DNA from: CAWEWH01 sp963812775
Lineage (GTDB): Bacteria; Pseudomonadota; Alphaproteobacteria; Rhizobiales; Beijerinckiaceae
Reading direction: 5' to 3'
DNA: 64,000 nt
Assembly: GCA_963812775.1 (NCBI GenBank)
Contig: CAWEWH010000006.1
Coordinates: 62,001 to 126,000, forward strand
The position numbers and the translations under genes are program-made. The notes beneath the pieces are model-generated. The model did no database searches. It saw only the letters and a list, made by a program, of their open reading frames with translations, and was not told the origin of the DNA. The first letter of the stretch is position 1. Each line of letters begins with the position of its first letter. Positions 17,898-28,641 of the stretch are shown here, piece by piece.

Positions 17898-19964
17898 TCA
17901 TTCGAGCCGCACCAGCACGCTGTCCGTCGCGCCCTTGGCGTCCATCACGGAGACGCGCGCGAAGCCGGCGCCATCGGGCGTCCAGGTCGCCTCGCGGCGA
18001 AGCTCCGGGCTTGCCACCGGGGCGCCGTTGACGAGCCACGTGAAGGGTGGAACGCCGCCGCTCGCCTTGAGCGCGAGCTGGGCAAAGGCCGCTTGCGAAT
18101 GCTTGAGGCCAAGGTCGACGCGCGCCCCATCCGGCGGAAACGCGATCTTGAGCTTGGCGCTGAGCGTCGCGGCGATGGTCTTCGGCGCATCCTTGCGCAG
18201 GTGCCGCAAGGGCGGCGGCAACGTGGCCGTTGTCGCGTAGAGCACGCCGCGCGGGGCGGCGATTGCTTCCGGCTCGCCGCCGATGCGCCCGAAAGCATCG
18301 AACAGGATGGGTGCCGCCGCGACCCGTCCGACGAGGCCCGGCACCGCGGCGCCATCGGGACGTCCCGACCCACACGGCGACCGTGTAGCGCCGGTCATAT
18401 CCCACCGACCAGGCGTCACGGTAGCCGTAGGACGTTCCGGTCTTGAACGACGAGCGGCCGGGCAGCGCGTTCACGGGCGGCGGCGCGCCTTTGAGCGTGT
18501 CGGTCACGTACCAGGCGGCGACCGGCTCGGTGAGGCGGCGCGTTTCAACGCGCTCATGCGGACGCCAGGTCAGCGCCGGCACCTCGCCGCCGCGCGCCAA
18601 CCCGACATAAAGACGCGCCAGATCGGTGAGGCGGATGCCGAGGCCGCCGAGGCCGAGCGCGAGACCAGGGGCCCCATCCTTGGGCACGACCACGTCAGCG
18701 CCGGCGCCACGCAGGCGCGACAGAAAGCGCGCCGGCCCCGAGTTCGCCGAGGAGCTCGATGGCCGGAACGTTGAGCGACAATTGCAGCGCCCGGCGCGCC
18801 GTCACCGTGCCCTGATGCGTGAGATCGAAATTCTCCGGCACATAGGCGCCATAGCGCGCCGGCCGATCCTCGAGAATCGTCTCGGGATGGGCGATGCCCT
18901 TCCTCGAAGGCGAGCGCGTAGATGAACGGCTTCAGGGCCGAGCCAGGCGAGCGCACCGCCTGCGCTGCATCGACAGCGCCAGCCCGCTCGGCCGAGAAAT
19001 AGTCGGCCGAGCCGACATGCGCCCTCACCTCGCCGGTGGCGTTGTCGACGACGATCATGGCGCCCGACAGTTTCGGGCCAAGGGCCGCAACGCGCTCGGC
19101 GACGAGCGCCTCGAGGCTCGCCTGCAGGCGCGCCGTCGATGCTGAGCCGGATGACCTTGCTGGCCGGCTCGGCCTTGACGGCGGCTTCCGTCGCGTGCGC
19201 GGCGAGGATCGGGAACCGGGCGGCGCTCGACCGGCAAGACTTCCGCCTTGGCCATATGCGCCTCGTCGGCGTCGATGACGCCGCGCGCCACCGCGATATC
19301 GAGGACGCGGTCGCGGGCAGTGTCGCGCCCGCCCGGCGAAGCGATCGGGACGGCGCGAGCTCCGGCGATTGCGGCAGCGCCACGAGCAGCGCCGCCTCGG
19401 CGTGCGAGAGCCGCTTCGGCTCCTTGCCGAAATAGGCGAAGCTTGCCGCGCGCACGCCCTCGATGTTGCCGCCATAGGGGGCGAGCGTCAGATAGAGCGC
19501 CGATGATCTCGCGCTTGCTGAAGCGCTGCTCGAGCTGCACGGCGCGGATCGCCTGCCGCAGCTTCGCCGCGAAGGAACGCTCCTCGCGCGGCTCGATGAG
19601 CCGCGCCACCTGCATGGTCAGAGTGGAGCCGCCCGACACGATGCGGCCGTTCACGACGGCTTGACCGGCGGCGCGCAGCATCGCCCACGCGGTCGACGCC
19701 GCCATGCGTCTCGAAGCGCCGGTCCTCGTAGGCCATCAGCATGGCGAGGAAGCGCGGATCGGCGTCGGCCGATTGCAGCGGCAGGCGCCAGCGCCCATCG
19801 GCCGTCGTGAAGGCGCGCAGCAGCCGGCCGTCGCGATCGAGGACGAGGGTGGAGCGCTCCTCGGTGGCCGCAAGATCGAGCGGGCCGAGGCTTTCCACAA
19901 AGCGCCACAGGGCGACGGCCGAGGCGGCGATGACGATCGCCATCGTCATGCAGCCGATCGCCAA
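17898..19964 (-). pseudogene. pbpC: Penicillin-binding protein 1C (multiple frameshifts as sequenced)
   Basis: Reassembled across frames, about 690 residues of a class A PBP. An N-terminal membrane anchor leads to a glycosyltransferase domain with 'EDRRFETHGG', 'GGSTLTMQ' and 'KREIIG'. A transpeptidase domain follows with the SxxK motif in 'SPGSALKPFIY' and 'KTGTSYGYRDAW', then a C-terminal beta domain ending at 17898. It polymerises and cross-links peptidoglycan in the periplasm. There is a break roughly every 100-200 bases (for example near 19694, 19500, 19360 and 19325), but conserved motifs survive, which suggests sequence error. I type it as pseudogene only because it cannot be translated as given. 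The start may be TTG 19964 or further upstream. It follows the alpha-2-macroglobulin gene, as yfhM-pbpC does in E. coli. Confidence 0.85.
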
Positions 19965-20008
19965 GCCACGCGCGATGCGCCGCCTCTCCCGCCCCGGCTT
20001 CGAAGGGG

Positions 20009-20040
20009 CACCCTCTCCGGCAAGAGAGAGGGAGACGCGT
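20009..20040. repeat. Imperfect palindrome between pbpC and the alpha-2-macroglobulin gene
   Basis: The sequence carries CACCCTCTCCGG paired with AGAGAGAGGGAG around a short loop. It resembles the CCCTCTCCC...GGGAGAGGG hairpin at 58998-59021 and lies between two minus-strand genes. A role as a processing or attenuation hairpin is inferred. Confidence 0.45.
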
Positions 20041-20075
20041 TGAGGCGACTCGACGGCATTCTCATGTCCCTCGCG

Positions 20076-23000
20076 TCACGGCCGCGCCGAGGCGATGTCG
20101 ACGCTGCCGAAGGCGGTGCGGCCGAAGCGGTCGGGCCGGTACATGTCCTCCACCACGGCCGGCGGATGCACGTAACGGCCGGGCGACACGGCGCGCACGA
20201 TATAGGCGACCGTGAAGAAGGCCGGCTGGCCGCTGGCACGATCGAAGGCGGCGACGAAGCGGTCGTCGCGGTATTCGGTCGTCGCGGGCTCCACGTCCTG
20301 CTTCAGCCAGTCGAGCGCCTCGACGGAGCCGCTGTCGACGAGCTTCGGATTGTCGATCTCGAAGCCGGCCGGCAGATGGTCGACGAGAAGCAGCCGTGCA
20401 TATCGTGCCGTCTGCTCGGTGACCTTGAGGACGACGACGAAGCGATCGTTCTGCTTCGCCTGCCGCAGATCGGCCTGCTTGCCGTCGAACTTGTAGTAGC
20501 TGCGCTCGACGCCATAGCCCTGCGTGGCCGCCGGCTCCGGGGTGATCGGATTGCCGTTCACCGAGATGACCAGCTGCGCCGCCTGCTGGCCGGCATTGGC
20601 GATGGTCACCGGCTTGTCGAGGGACTGGTCCTTCGCAAGGCGCGGAACAGCATGCCGCTGCGCGGCGTGCCGTCGACGGTGAGCGACAGCGCCTTGGTGT
20701 CGTCGATCATGGCCTGGGCGGCGAGCACCATCCAGGCGTTCTCCTGCGTGCTCGTGTAGCGGCTGGTGCCGCGCGCCGCTTCGAGCACGGCGCCGGCCTG
20801 CTGGATCTGGTCGCGCGGCACGCCCGGACTCTGCTGCCAGCGCCAGGATGCCGGCGCTGTCGCGCAGGCGCGAGCCGTAGTCGGCCCGCGAAAAGCCGCT
20901 GTCCCGCGCGGCGCCCAGGTTGCTCGACCGCATCCACGAAAGCGCTCTGCGAGCGGCCGCGGTCGCCGAGCAGCGCCAAGGCCGCGGCGATCTGCGCCCG
21001 GGCCAAGGGCGTGGCGAAGTCCTTGAGCTTGGTGTCGGCGAGATAGCGCAGATCGCCCATGACCGGGCGGCCGTTGCGGGCCAGCACGTAGATGGCATAG
21101 GCGAAGGAATCGCTCTTGTTGCGGTCGAAATCGCTGGTGTTGGCGACCGAGTTGCGCAGCCGGTCGAGAGCAAGGTCGAAGGCGCGCTGCGGCACCGAGA
21201 AGCCGCGCTCGCGCGCCCGCGTCAGGAAGTCGGTCACGAAGGCGTCGAGCCAGACATCGTTGCCGCCCACCGACCACAGGCCGAACGAGCCGTTCGAAGT
21301 CCTGGCGGGCGAGCACGCGCTCGATCGACTCGGCGATGCGCTTGTCGAGATCGGGATCGAGCGGCGAGCTGCTGCGTCTCGGCGAGCTTGTTGACGTAGA
21401 GCAGCGGCAGCGCCCGGCTCACCGTCTGCTCGGTGCAGCCATAGGGGTAGCGGTCGAGCGCCTGCAGCAAGGCCGGCACATCGAGGGCGGCGAGCGGCGA
21501 CCACCGAGACCGAGACGGCGCCGGTGCCCGGCAAGATGTCGGCCACGAGGTCGTTCGAGACGGTGACGCTGCCGCCGGCCGGCAGGGCGCGCACGGTGCG
21601 GCGCACGAGGCCCGGCGTGCCGGGCTGAATGCGCACGGCGAAGCGACTGCACGGCCTCGACACCGCCGCCCGAGAGCCGCACGTCGAAGCTTGCCGCGCC
21701 CATGCCGGCCGCCGTCACCGGAATGGTGAGCGAGGTCTTGCCGCCGGCTTCGAGCTGGACGGTCTTGTGCGTGGCGTCGGCCGCGACGACGACGGGACCG
21801 CGCACGTCGAGATCGAGCGTGTAGTCGCCGGCCGGGCCCTCGACATTGTCGATCTGCACGAAGAAGCGCGACTGGTCGCCGATGTTGAGGAAGCGCGGCA
21901 GCGTGCCGGTGAGCACGACGGGATCGCGCACGATCACGTCGGAGGTGGCGCTGCCGACGCGACCCTTCGCCCACGCCACCGCCATGACGCGCAGCGTGCC
22001 GTTGAAGGACGGGATGTCGAAGGTCACCGTCGCCTTGCCGTCGGGCCCGACCTTGACGACGCCGGAATAGCGCGCCAGCGGCTCCTGCGTCGGCGTGTCG
22101 CCGCTGAGATTCGGCGCACCGTCGCCGCCGGACCGGATGGCGCCGCGCGTGCCCTGCATGCCGTCGATGAGGTAGCCGTAGAGATCGCGCACCTCGGCGG
22201 CGAGCTGACGCTGGCCGAAGATAGTGCTCGCCCGGATTGGGCGCCTCGTAGCTGGTGAGGTTGAGGATGCCGACGTCGACGGCCGCCACCGTCACGTGAG
22301 CCTCCTCGCCCGGTGTCAGGCCGGCAAGGCTCGACGGGAATCGCCAGCTGACCGCGCGGCCGCATCGGTCTTCGGCGTATCGAGCTTCACGTCGAGGACG
22401 CGCGCCTCGCGATCGACGCTGAACCAGGCGAGGCCGAGCGCGCGGCCGGGCATGCGTTGGGCGGCGCGGTCGAGCGGGCCGATGCGCCAGCACCATGACG
22501 TAGGCGCCGGCGCCCCAATCGGCCTGCACCGGCAGGCCGACGCTGGTGCCGCCGCTCGCCACGTCGACGACGCGCTGCTCGAACAGCTTGTCGCCGACGA
22601 CCGAGACCGTCGCCTTGCCGGCAAAGCGCGAATTGATGCGCAGCTGCATCGTTTCGCCCGCCTTGTAGGCGGCCTTGTCGATCTTCACGTCGAGCAGGTC
22701 GGGCGTGTCGGCGGTCTGCTCGCCGGAATAGCCGACGCTGAACGTGACGCTGGTCGGCGCCACCTCGCCGTCGCCGGCGACCTCGAGGCGATAGGAGCCC
22801 CACGTCGACGTGCTGCGGCGATGCGCGCCGGACTCGTCGGCGCCGACATCGACGCGGCCGTCGGCGACGCGCCGCGTCGAGGTCGATCGGCTCGTACGAC
22901 CCAGCGGCCGTCGCTGTTGTACCATTGGTAGTTGCTGCTCGACCCGGTAGAGGTTCCACTGCACGCCCTTGCGGGCGAGCCGCGTGCCGTCAGGCTTGGC

Positions 23001-25337
23001 AATGACGACGTCGAAGGTCGCGGTGGCGCCGTCGGCGAGATCGCTCCGAACAGTCTTGCGCACGCCGATCACCGGCCCCTTGGGCAGGATCGGCAAGCGT
23101 GATGGTGCGCTCGACGGCGCGGCCGCCCTCCTCGCCGACCCGCACGGTGATCTTCGCCTCGATGGGCACGGCGGCGGCGACCTCGGAGATCGGCACCTGC
23201 ACGACCGCCTTGCCCTGGCGCGTCGGTCGTGGCCGTTCTCCTCGATCTCGGCGGTCGACGGCCTCGAACTCCTCGTCGAGGCCGATGACGTAGCCCTCCA
23301 GTCCCGTGATGGCGACCTCGTCGGCCGCCTGGACGACGACCTCGCCGCGAGACCTCGAGCTCGGCGCCGGGCGCGCCGAAGAGATAGCGGGCATGCGACG
23401 TCGATCTCGGCCGGCTCGCCGGGGCGCAAGGCCGTCGCCTTGGCGGCGAGCGTCACTTCGAGCCGCTCGGGCACGTAGTCCTCGACCAGGAAGGTCGCCT
23501 CGCCGACGGCCTTGCCCTTCGGGTCGGCGATAGGCCTCGATGCGCCAGGTGCCGCGCTGCGCGCCCGAGAGGAGCGGCAGCGAGAAGGCGCGGCCGCCGA
23601 GGCCCTGGTCCTCGACCGGCGACGCGCCGGTACTCGACGCCGTCCGGCCGCTTCGCCACGAGGGTCAGCGGCAGGCCGGCGACGGCCGCGCCCTTGGCGT
23701 CGCGCAGGAGCGCGGTGAGGAACACCGTCTCGCCCGAGCGGTAGACGCCGCGCTCGGTGTAGAGCAGCGCGTCGAGCGGGCCGCGGCGCGGCGCGGCCCT
23801 TGACGCCGCGGTCGGTGAGATCGAAGGCCGCCTGCGCCGAGATCGAGGAAGCCGTAATCGCCCGTCGTGTCGCTGGCGACCACGAGGCCCGGCGCGAGGC
23901 CCGCCCTCGCCGCGCGCCAGGCCCGGATCGAAGGCGCACGTGCCCAGCGGCGTCGGTCGATCTTGGTGCCCAGCACCTCGTTGTTGCGGGCGACGAGGCG
24001 GACCTCGACGCCGGCGAGCGGCTCGGCGCTGGCGAGCGAGCGCACGAAGACGTGCACGCCGTCCTCGCCCTGAAGGCGGTGAGGCCGAGGTCGGAGACGA
24101 CGAACCATTGCGTGGCGCGCGGGCTGTAATCCTCGTCGCTCGGCGCGCCGGACTCGGCCGCGCCGTCATGACGTAGACGCCGGGCTTCGAGCTTGCCGCC
24201 CAGCGCCTCGATGACCGGGAAGGCGGTGACGACGTCCCTGTTGAGCTCGCTCTTCACCTCGAGCGTGCCGGTCCAGACGCTTGAAGCCCTTCTCGTTGGC
24301 GATGGAATCGAGGCCGGAGCGGCCGAGCTGGGCCAGGAAGTCCTCGGAGCGCACCGTCGGCAGCAGGTTGCGGTCGCCGATGCGGGCGATCTGGACGTCG
24401 ACCTTCGTCGGTGTTGACGCAGACGACGGGCATGCCTTCCTGGCCGGTGCGCGGCAGGACGTAGTTGCGGCCGGTGAAGCGCACCTGCGGCGAGCGATCG
24501 CGCACATAGATCTCGTAGTCGGCGGTCTTGAGCAGCGTCTCGCTCGACGCTCGACGGCAGGCCCTGGCGGACGACGAGGGTGTAGCGCTCGCCGTGCTTC
24601 AGGCCGTCGACGCAGAGCTTGCGTTGCCGTCGGCGCTGACCGCCGCGTTGGCGGCGCCCGAGAGAACGACGAAGGGCGCGAAGTCGACCTTGCCGGTGGC
24701 CAGCGGCTCGGAGAACTGGAAGCAGATGCGCGGCGAGGCGGAATCGGAATCGACCTTGTAGTCGGCGATGCGGAAGCCGTGCTTCTCGCGCAGGTCCTCG
24801 TAGGTGGCGCGCACGCCGCTCGACTCGGCTGCCGCGAGGCTGGCGCGATAGGCGTTGAGCGCCGGCCGATAGAACGAGCGCACCGCATAGGACTGGCCGA
24901 GCGCCGCGAGCGCCGAGGCCTCGTCGGGCTTGGTCGTGGCGCGCAGATAGGCCGCGTAGGCCGCGACGGTGCCGCGCTCGCGCACCGTGTAGCGCTCGCG
25001 ATAATCCTGCGGGTCGATAGCGGCGGCGGCGCGCGCGAAGCCGAGCCAGGCGGCGAAGTCCTTGGCGTCGAGCGCGATGGCGGCCGTGTAGCGGGCGAGC
25101 GCATCGCGCGGACTGCCGCGCCCCGTGAAGGCCGCGGCCTCGCGCTTCAGCTGATCGAGCGACCTGCCGCCCACCAGCAGACTGCCCTCGGTTCGCAGCG
25201 CCGTCTCGAGCCGCACCGCGTCGCTCGCCAGGTTGTCGTTGACGAAGCTTTTCTGCGCCAGGGCGGCGCCGGCAACGATGAACGAGGCGAGCAACGTCAA
25301 TCCGAACGCCAGGGAACGGGCGAAGAGGCGGATCATC
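20076..25337 (-). pseudogene. Alpha-2-macroglobulin family protein (dense frameshifts as sequenced)
   Basis: About 1,750 residues when read across frames. A signal peptide ('MIRLFARSLAFGLTLLASFI' then VAGAALAQ) and ~240 intact residues are followed by macroglobulin domains ('YTERGVYRSGETVFLTALL'), the thioester motif CTEQ inside 'RYPYGCTEQTVSRALPLLY' (21426-21437), and a C-terminal domain ending at 20076. Bacterial members trap attacking proteases in the periplasm and pair with PBP1C, as here. No lipobox cysteine is visible, unlike the E. coli lipoprotein. I resolve breaks near 24620, 24541, 24409, 24279, 24185 and 24161, and many more follow. Conserved protein on both sides of each break argues for sequence error rather than decay. 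Confidence 0.87.
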
Positions 25338-25494
25338 TTGTTCTCCGGAGGCAGGGGCTCGCGCGAGCCGGGTCTATCTTTCTTGTTCTGGCGGCGAGCC
25401 GCGACCGTCGCCGTTGGCAGCACGATGCGCCGGGCACTCGACCGCAAGTCGGGCTTTTGCCAGAGTGGCGAGGAGCGACGAGCGGAGGTCATGC

Positions 25495-26883
25495 ATGCGC
25501 GACGTATCGAGACGCCATTGCCATTACGGGATTGTGGCGGTTTTCGGTCTAGGCCTCGCTTTTGCCGCAGTCTATCCCGTGTTGGCGCAGGCCCCGGCGG
25601 CCGATCCCAAATTCGAGGCCGCCAAGACCGCCTACGAGGCCGTTTCCGACAACGGCCGCAAGGCCATACAGGAAGCGCTGATCTGGAGCGGCGACTATAG
25701 CGGCATCGTCGACGGATCGTTCGGGCGGCGCACCTACGACGCCATCCTCGCCTTCGAGAAGCGCTCCAAGCTCAAGGCCGACGGCATCATCGACGCCAAG
25801 GAGCGCGAGGCGCTGGACACGGCCGCCCAGAAGGCCCGGCAGGCCGTGGAATTCCGCTCCTTCACCGATCCGCGCAACGGCCTCAAGATCGGCGTGCCGG
25901 GCAAGATCCTCGGCAAGACCACGGCGACCGCGCTCGGCACGAGGCTTGCCAGCGGCGACGGCAGCGCCTCGCTGGAGACCCTGTCGTTCACCGGCGCGGC
26001 GGCCGATCTCGCCGACCTGTTCGAGAAGAACAAGGCGGAAAGCGGCAGCCGCAAGGTCACCTACAAGGTGCTGCAGGGCGACTTCTTCGTGGTCAGCGGC
26101 GAGGAGCAGGGCCGCCAGTTCTACACCCGCATCGCCAAGGGGGCGGATGGCCTGCGCGGCTTCACCTTCTCGTACCGCGTCAACCGCAAGGCGGAGCTCG
26201 ATCGCGTCACCATCGCCATCGCCAACGCCTTCGTGCCCTTCCCCGAAGCGAGCCGCACCGCCGAGGCGGTCGACAGCGCGGCGGCACCGCCCGGCTTCCT
26301 CGGCAGCGGCGTCGTGGTGGCGCCGGGGCGCGTGCTGACCATCGCGGCCGTCGAAGACTGTGCCGAGCCGCTCATCGGCATGCAGAAGGCGAGCCTCGTG
26401 CGCGCCGACAAGGCCTCGGGTCTCGCGCTCCTCGAAGGCCAGGCCCCGAAGGCGCTTGCGGCGGCCGGCCTCGACACGCGGCCGCAATCCCACGACGGCC
26501 TCGTGGTGGTCGGCTTTGCGGGCCTCGGCGGGACAGCACCGGTCGCCTCGGTGGTGCCCGGCGAGGCGGCGGTGGTGCAGGATCAGCTGCGCGTCTTGGC
26601 GCCGCTGCAGCGCGGCGCCGGCGGCAGCGTCGTGCTCGACCGCGTCGGCCGCCTCGTCGGCGTTGTGGCAGGCGGCGGTCCGGAGCTGCGGGCAGTGGCC
26701 GGTGTCGTGCCGCAGGCGAGCCATCCGGTCGTCACGGGGGCCGATATCGGAAAGTTCCTGGCGGCCGCCAATGTGAGCCTGCCGACGGGCGAGAAGCCCG
26801 CGGCACGCAGCACCGGCGAGATCGTCGCCAGCGTGGCCCCGGCCCTCGTGGCCATCGCGTGCAAGTCGAGCCCCAAACGTTAA
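25495..26883 (+). CDS. Exported peptidoglycan-binding/trypsin-like protein, catalytically degenerate
   Basis: 462 residues. A signal peptide ends near AQAPAAD. A peptidoglycan-binding type 1 domain (~residues 45-100, 'DYSGIVDGSFGRRTYDAIL') is followed by a linker domain and a trypsin-like domain. In the latter the expected His motif reads 'VLTIAAVEDC', with Ala where His is usual. The region of the catalytic Asp reads 'ASGLALLEG', and the usual GNSGGP serine loop reads 'GAGGSVVLD'. All three catalytic positions thus appear lost, so it is probably a non-hydrolytic scaffold. ATG 25495 is chosen for the GGAGGT upstream. It is divergent from the alpha-2-macroglobulin gene. Confidence 0.8.
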   Translation: MRDVSRRHCHYGIVAVFGLGLAFAAVYPVLAQAPAADPKFEAAKTAYEAVSDNGRKAIQEALIWSGDYSGIVDGSFGRRTYDAILAFEKRSKLKADGIIDAKEREALDTAAQKARQAVEFRSFTDPRNGLKIGVPGKILGKTTATALGTRLASGDGSASLETLSFTGAAADLADLFEKNKAESGSRKVTYKVLQGDFFVVSGEEQGRQFYTRIAKGADGLRGFTFSYRVNRKAELDRVTIAIANAFVPFPEASRTAEAVDSAAAPPGFLGSGVVVAPGRVLTIAAVEDCAEPLIGMQKASLVRADKASGLALLEGQAPKALAAAGLDTRPQSHDGLVVVGFAGLGGTAPVASVVPGEAAVVQDQLRVLAPLQRGAGGSVVLDRVGRLVGVVAGGGPELRAVAGVVPQASHPVVTGADIGKFLAAANVSLPTGEKPAARSTGEIVASVAPALVAIACKSSPKR

Positions 26884-26896
26884 TTTATTGATTCAC

Positions 26897-26927
26897 TTGA
26901 CTTTTGGCCGTCCCTCATGCACATAGA
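26897..26927 (+). promoter_or_regulatory. Possible promoter of the DEAD helicase gene
   Basis: TTGACT (26897-26902) is followed after about 18 bases by ACATAG. The -35 is good and the -10 weak. If it is used, the transcript has a leader of nearly 190 bases containing the small hairpin GCCGCCGCAAGCGGC (about 26931-26945). Long structured leaders are common for cold-induced helicase genes, but regulation here is inference. Confidence 0.3.
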
Positions 26928-27122
26928 GGGAGCCGCCGCAAGCGGCCATGGCGTCCAGCCGCGTGAGCGAGGTTCCAAACTGGATTTGGCGACCTCGACC
27001 AGCCGGACGCCCAACAGAAGCAACAGACGGCCCGGACACGCGGGGCTTTCTCCCAACCAATAGAGACGACGGATCGCCGGCAGTCGCCAGGCGAGTGTTC
27101 GTCCGCAATTGAAAGTCCTTCC

Positions 27123-28605
27123 TTGACATCGTTTTCAAATCTCGGGCTCGCCCCGCCGCTTCTCAGGGCGCTGGCGAACGAGGGTTACGTCACGCCCACG
27201 CCGATCCAGACGCAGGCCATTCCCCACGTCCTCGCCGGGCAGCGATCTGCTCGGCTTCGCCCAGACCGGCACCGGCAAGACCGCCGCCTTCGCGCTGCCC
27301 ATGCTGCAGCGGCTCGCCGCCAAGGCGCAGCGCCCGGAGCGCCATAGCTGCCGCGCACTCGTGCTGTCGCCGACCCGCGAACTGGCAGCCAGATCGCCGA
27401 GAGCTTCCGCACCTATGGACGGCATCTCAGCATGACGCGTCGCGGTCGTCTTACGGCGGCGTCGGCATCGGCGCCCAGCGCGAGGCGCTGGCGCGCGGCG
27501 TCGACATTCTCGTCGCCACGCCCGGCCGGCTCATCGACCATCTCGAGCAGCGCCATGTCCGGCTCGACAAGCGTCGAGATCTTCGTGCTCGACGAGGCCG
27601 ACCAGATGCTCGACATGGGCTTCATCCTGCCGATCCGCAAGCATCGTCTCGCGGCTGCCGCGGGACCGCCAGAACCTGTTCTTCTCGGCCACCATGCCGC
27701 GCGAGATCGGCCAGCTGGCCGGCGAGCTCCTGCGCGACCCGGTGCGGGTCGCGGTGACGCCGGTCGCCTCGACGGTCGAGCGGGTCGAGCAGCGCGTCTT
27801 CTTCGTCGAGACGGCGCGCAAGCGTGCCCTGCTCGCGGAAATCCTGCTGGCCGAGCGGCATGGACCGCACGCTGGTCTTCACGCGCACCAAGCACGGCGC
27901 CGACCGGGTCGTCGCCATCTCGACCAGACGGGCGTCCCGGCCGCCGCCATTCACGGCAACAAGACCCAGAGCCAGCGCGAGCGGGCGCTGGCGGCCTTCA
28001 AGGCCGGCCGGACGCCGGTGCTCGTCGCCACCGACATCGCGGCCCGCGGCATCGACGTCGACGGCGTCACGCACGTGGTCAATTTCGATCTGCCGAACGT
28101 GCCGGAAACCTACGTGCACCGCATCGGCCGCACGGCGCGCGCCGGCGCGGCCGGACAGGCGATCTCGTTCTGCGATGATGCCGAGCGCGCCTTCCTGCGC
28201 GATATCGAGAAGCTGATCCGGCAGGCCATTCCGGCAAGCGATCGCCGCGCCCGTGACGGGCGCAACGGCGACGGCAGAAGCGATGCCGTCTCAGGCGATG
28301 CGGCGCGCAATAACCGGCGCAACGCGCCGCGGCCGGCGCAGCCTTCGCACGGCAAGCCGGCCAAGACCGCCAGGAACGTCAACAACGTCAACAACGCCAA
28401 GAACGTCAAGAACGCCAAGAACGCCAAGCACAAGCGGCCGGACGCTCAGGGACGGCATGAAACGGCGCGGCACGAAACCGCGAGGCACAAGACGGCGCGC
28501 CATGAACCGGTGCGTTACGGACATGTGCGCGACGGCGCCAGCGGCGGTAGTGGCGGTGGCATCGGCAGCGTTGCGTTCCTGCAACGCCCGGCGGCGCGAT
28601 CCTAG
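27123..28605 (+). pseudogene. DEAD-box RNA helicase, RhlE-like (about eight frameshifts as sequenced)
   Basis: Reassembled protein of about 490 residues, starting at TTG 27123. 'FSNLGLAPPLLRALANEGY' is the Q-motif region, followed by 'PTPIQTQAIPHVL', Walker A 'AQTGTGKTAAF', 'VLDEADQMLDMGF' (DEAD), 'FSATMP', 'ATDIAARGIDVDGV' and 'HRIGRTARAG'. It unwinds RNA duplexes in ribosome assembly or decay. Breaks lie near 27241, 27390, 27445, 27455, 27570, 27643, 27862 and 27924; from 27925 on the frame is clean. The C-terminal ~110 residues are low-complexity, with Asn/Lys and Arg-His-Glu-Thr-Ala repeats, a basic tail probably for RNA binding. I read the breaks as sequence errors. Confidence 0.87.
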
Positions 28606-28607
28606 AG

Positions 28608-28641
28608 CCGAAAACCGCTCACACTTTTCGGGATCATGGGC
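28608..28641. repeat. Partial copy of the GATCATG inverted repeat between convergent stops
   Basis: CCGAAAA (28608-28614) pairs with TTTTCGG (28625-28631), followed by GATCATG. It is a half copy of the element found complete at 30594-30639 and 47241-47288. It occupies the gap between the stops of the helicase gene and the minus-strand gene that follows, so it may terminate both. Confidence 0.6.

Noticed and set aside
17898..25337. True pseudogenisation of pbpC and the alpha-2-macroglobulin gene
   Set aside because: Catalytic and structural motifs are intact across frames; indels alone, without residue decay, fit local sequence error better.
28370..28530. Possible CRISPR-like short repeats
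   Set aside because: Units are unequal, contiguous and in frame with the helicase; they encode a low-complexity protein tail and have no spacers.
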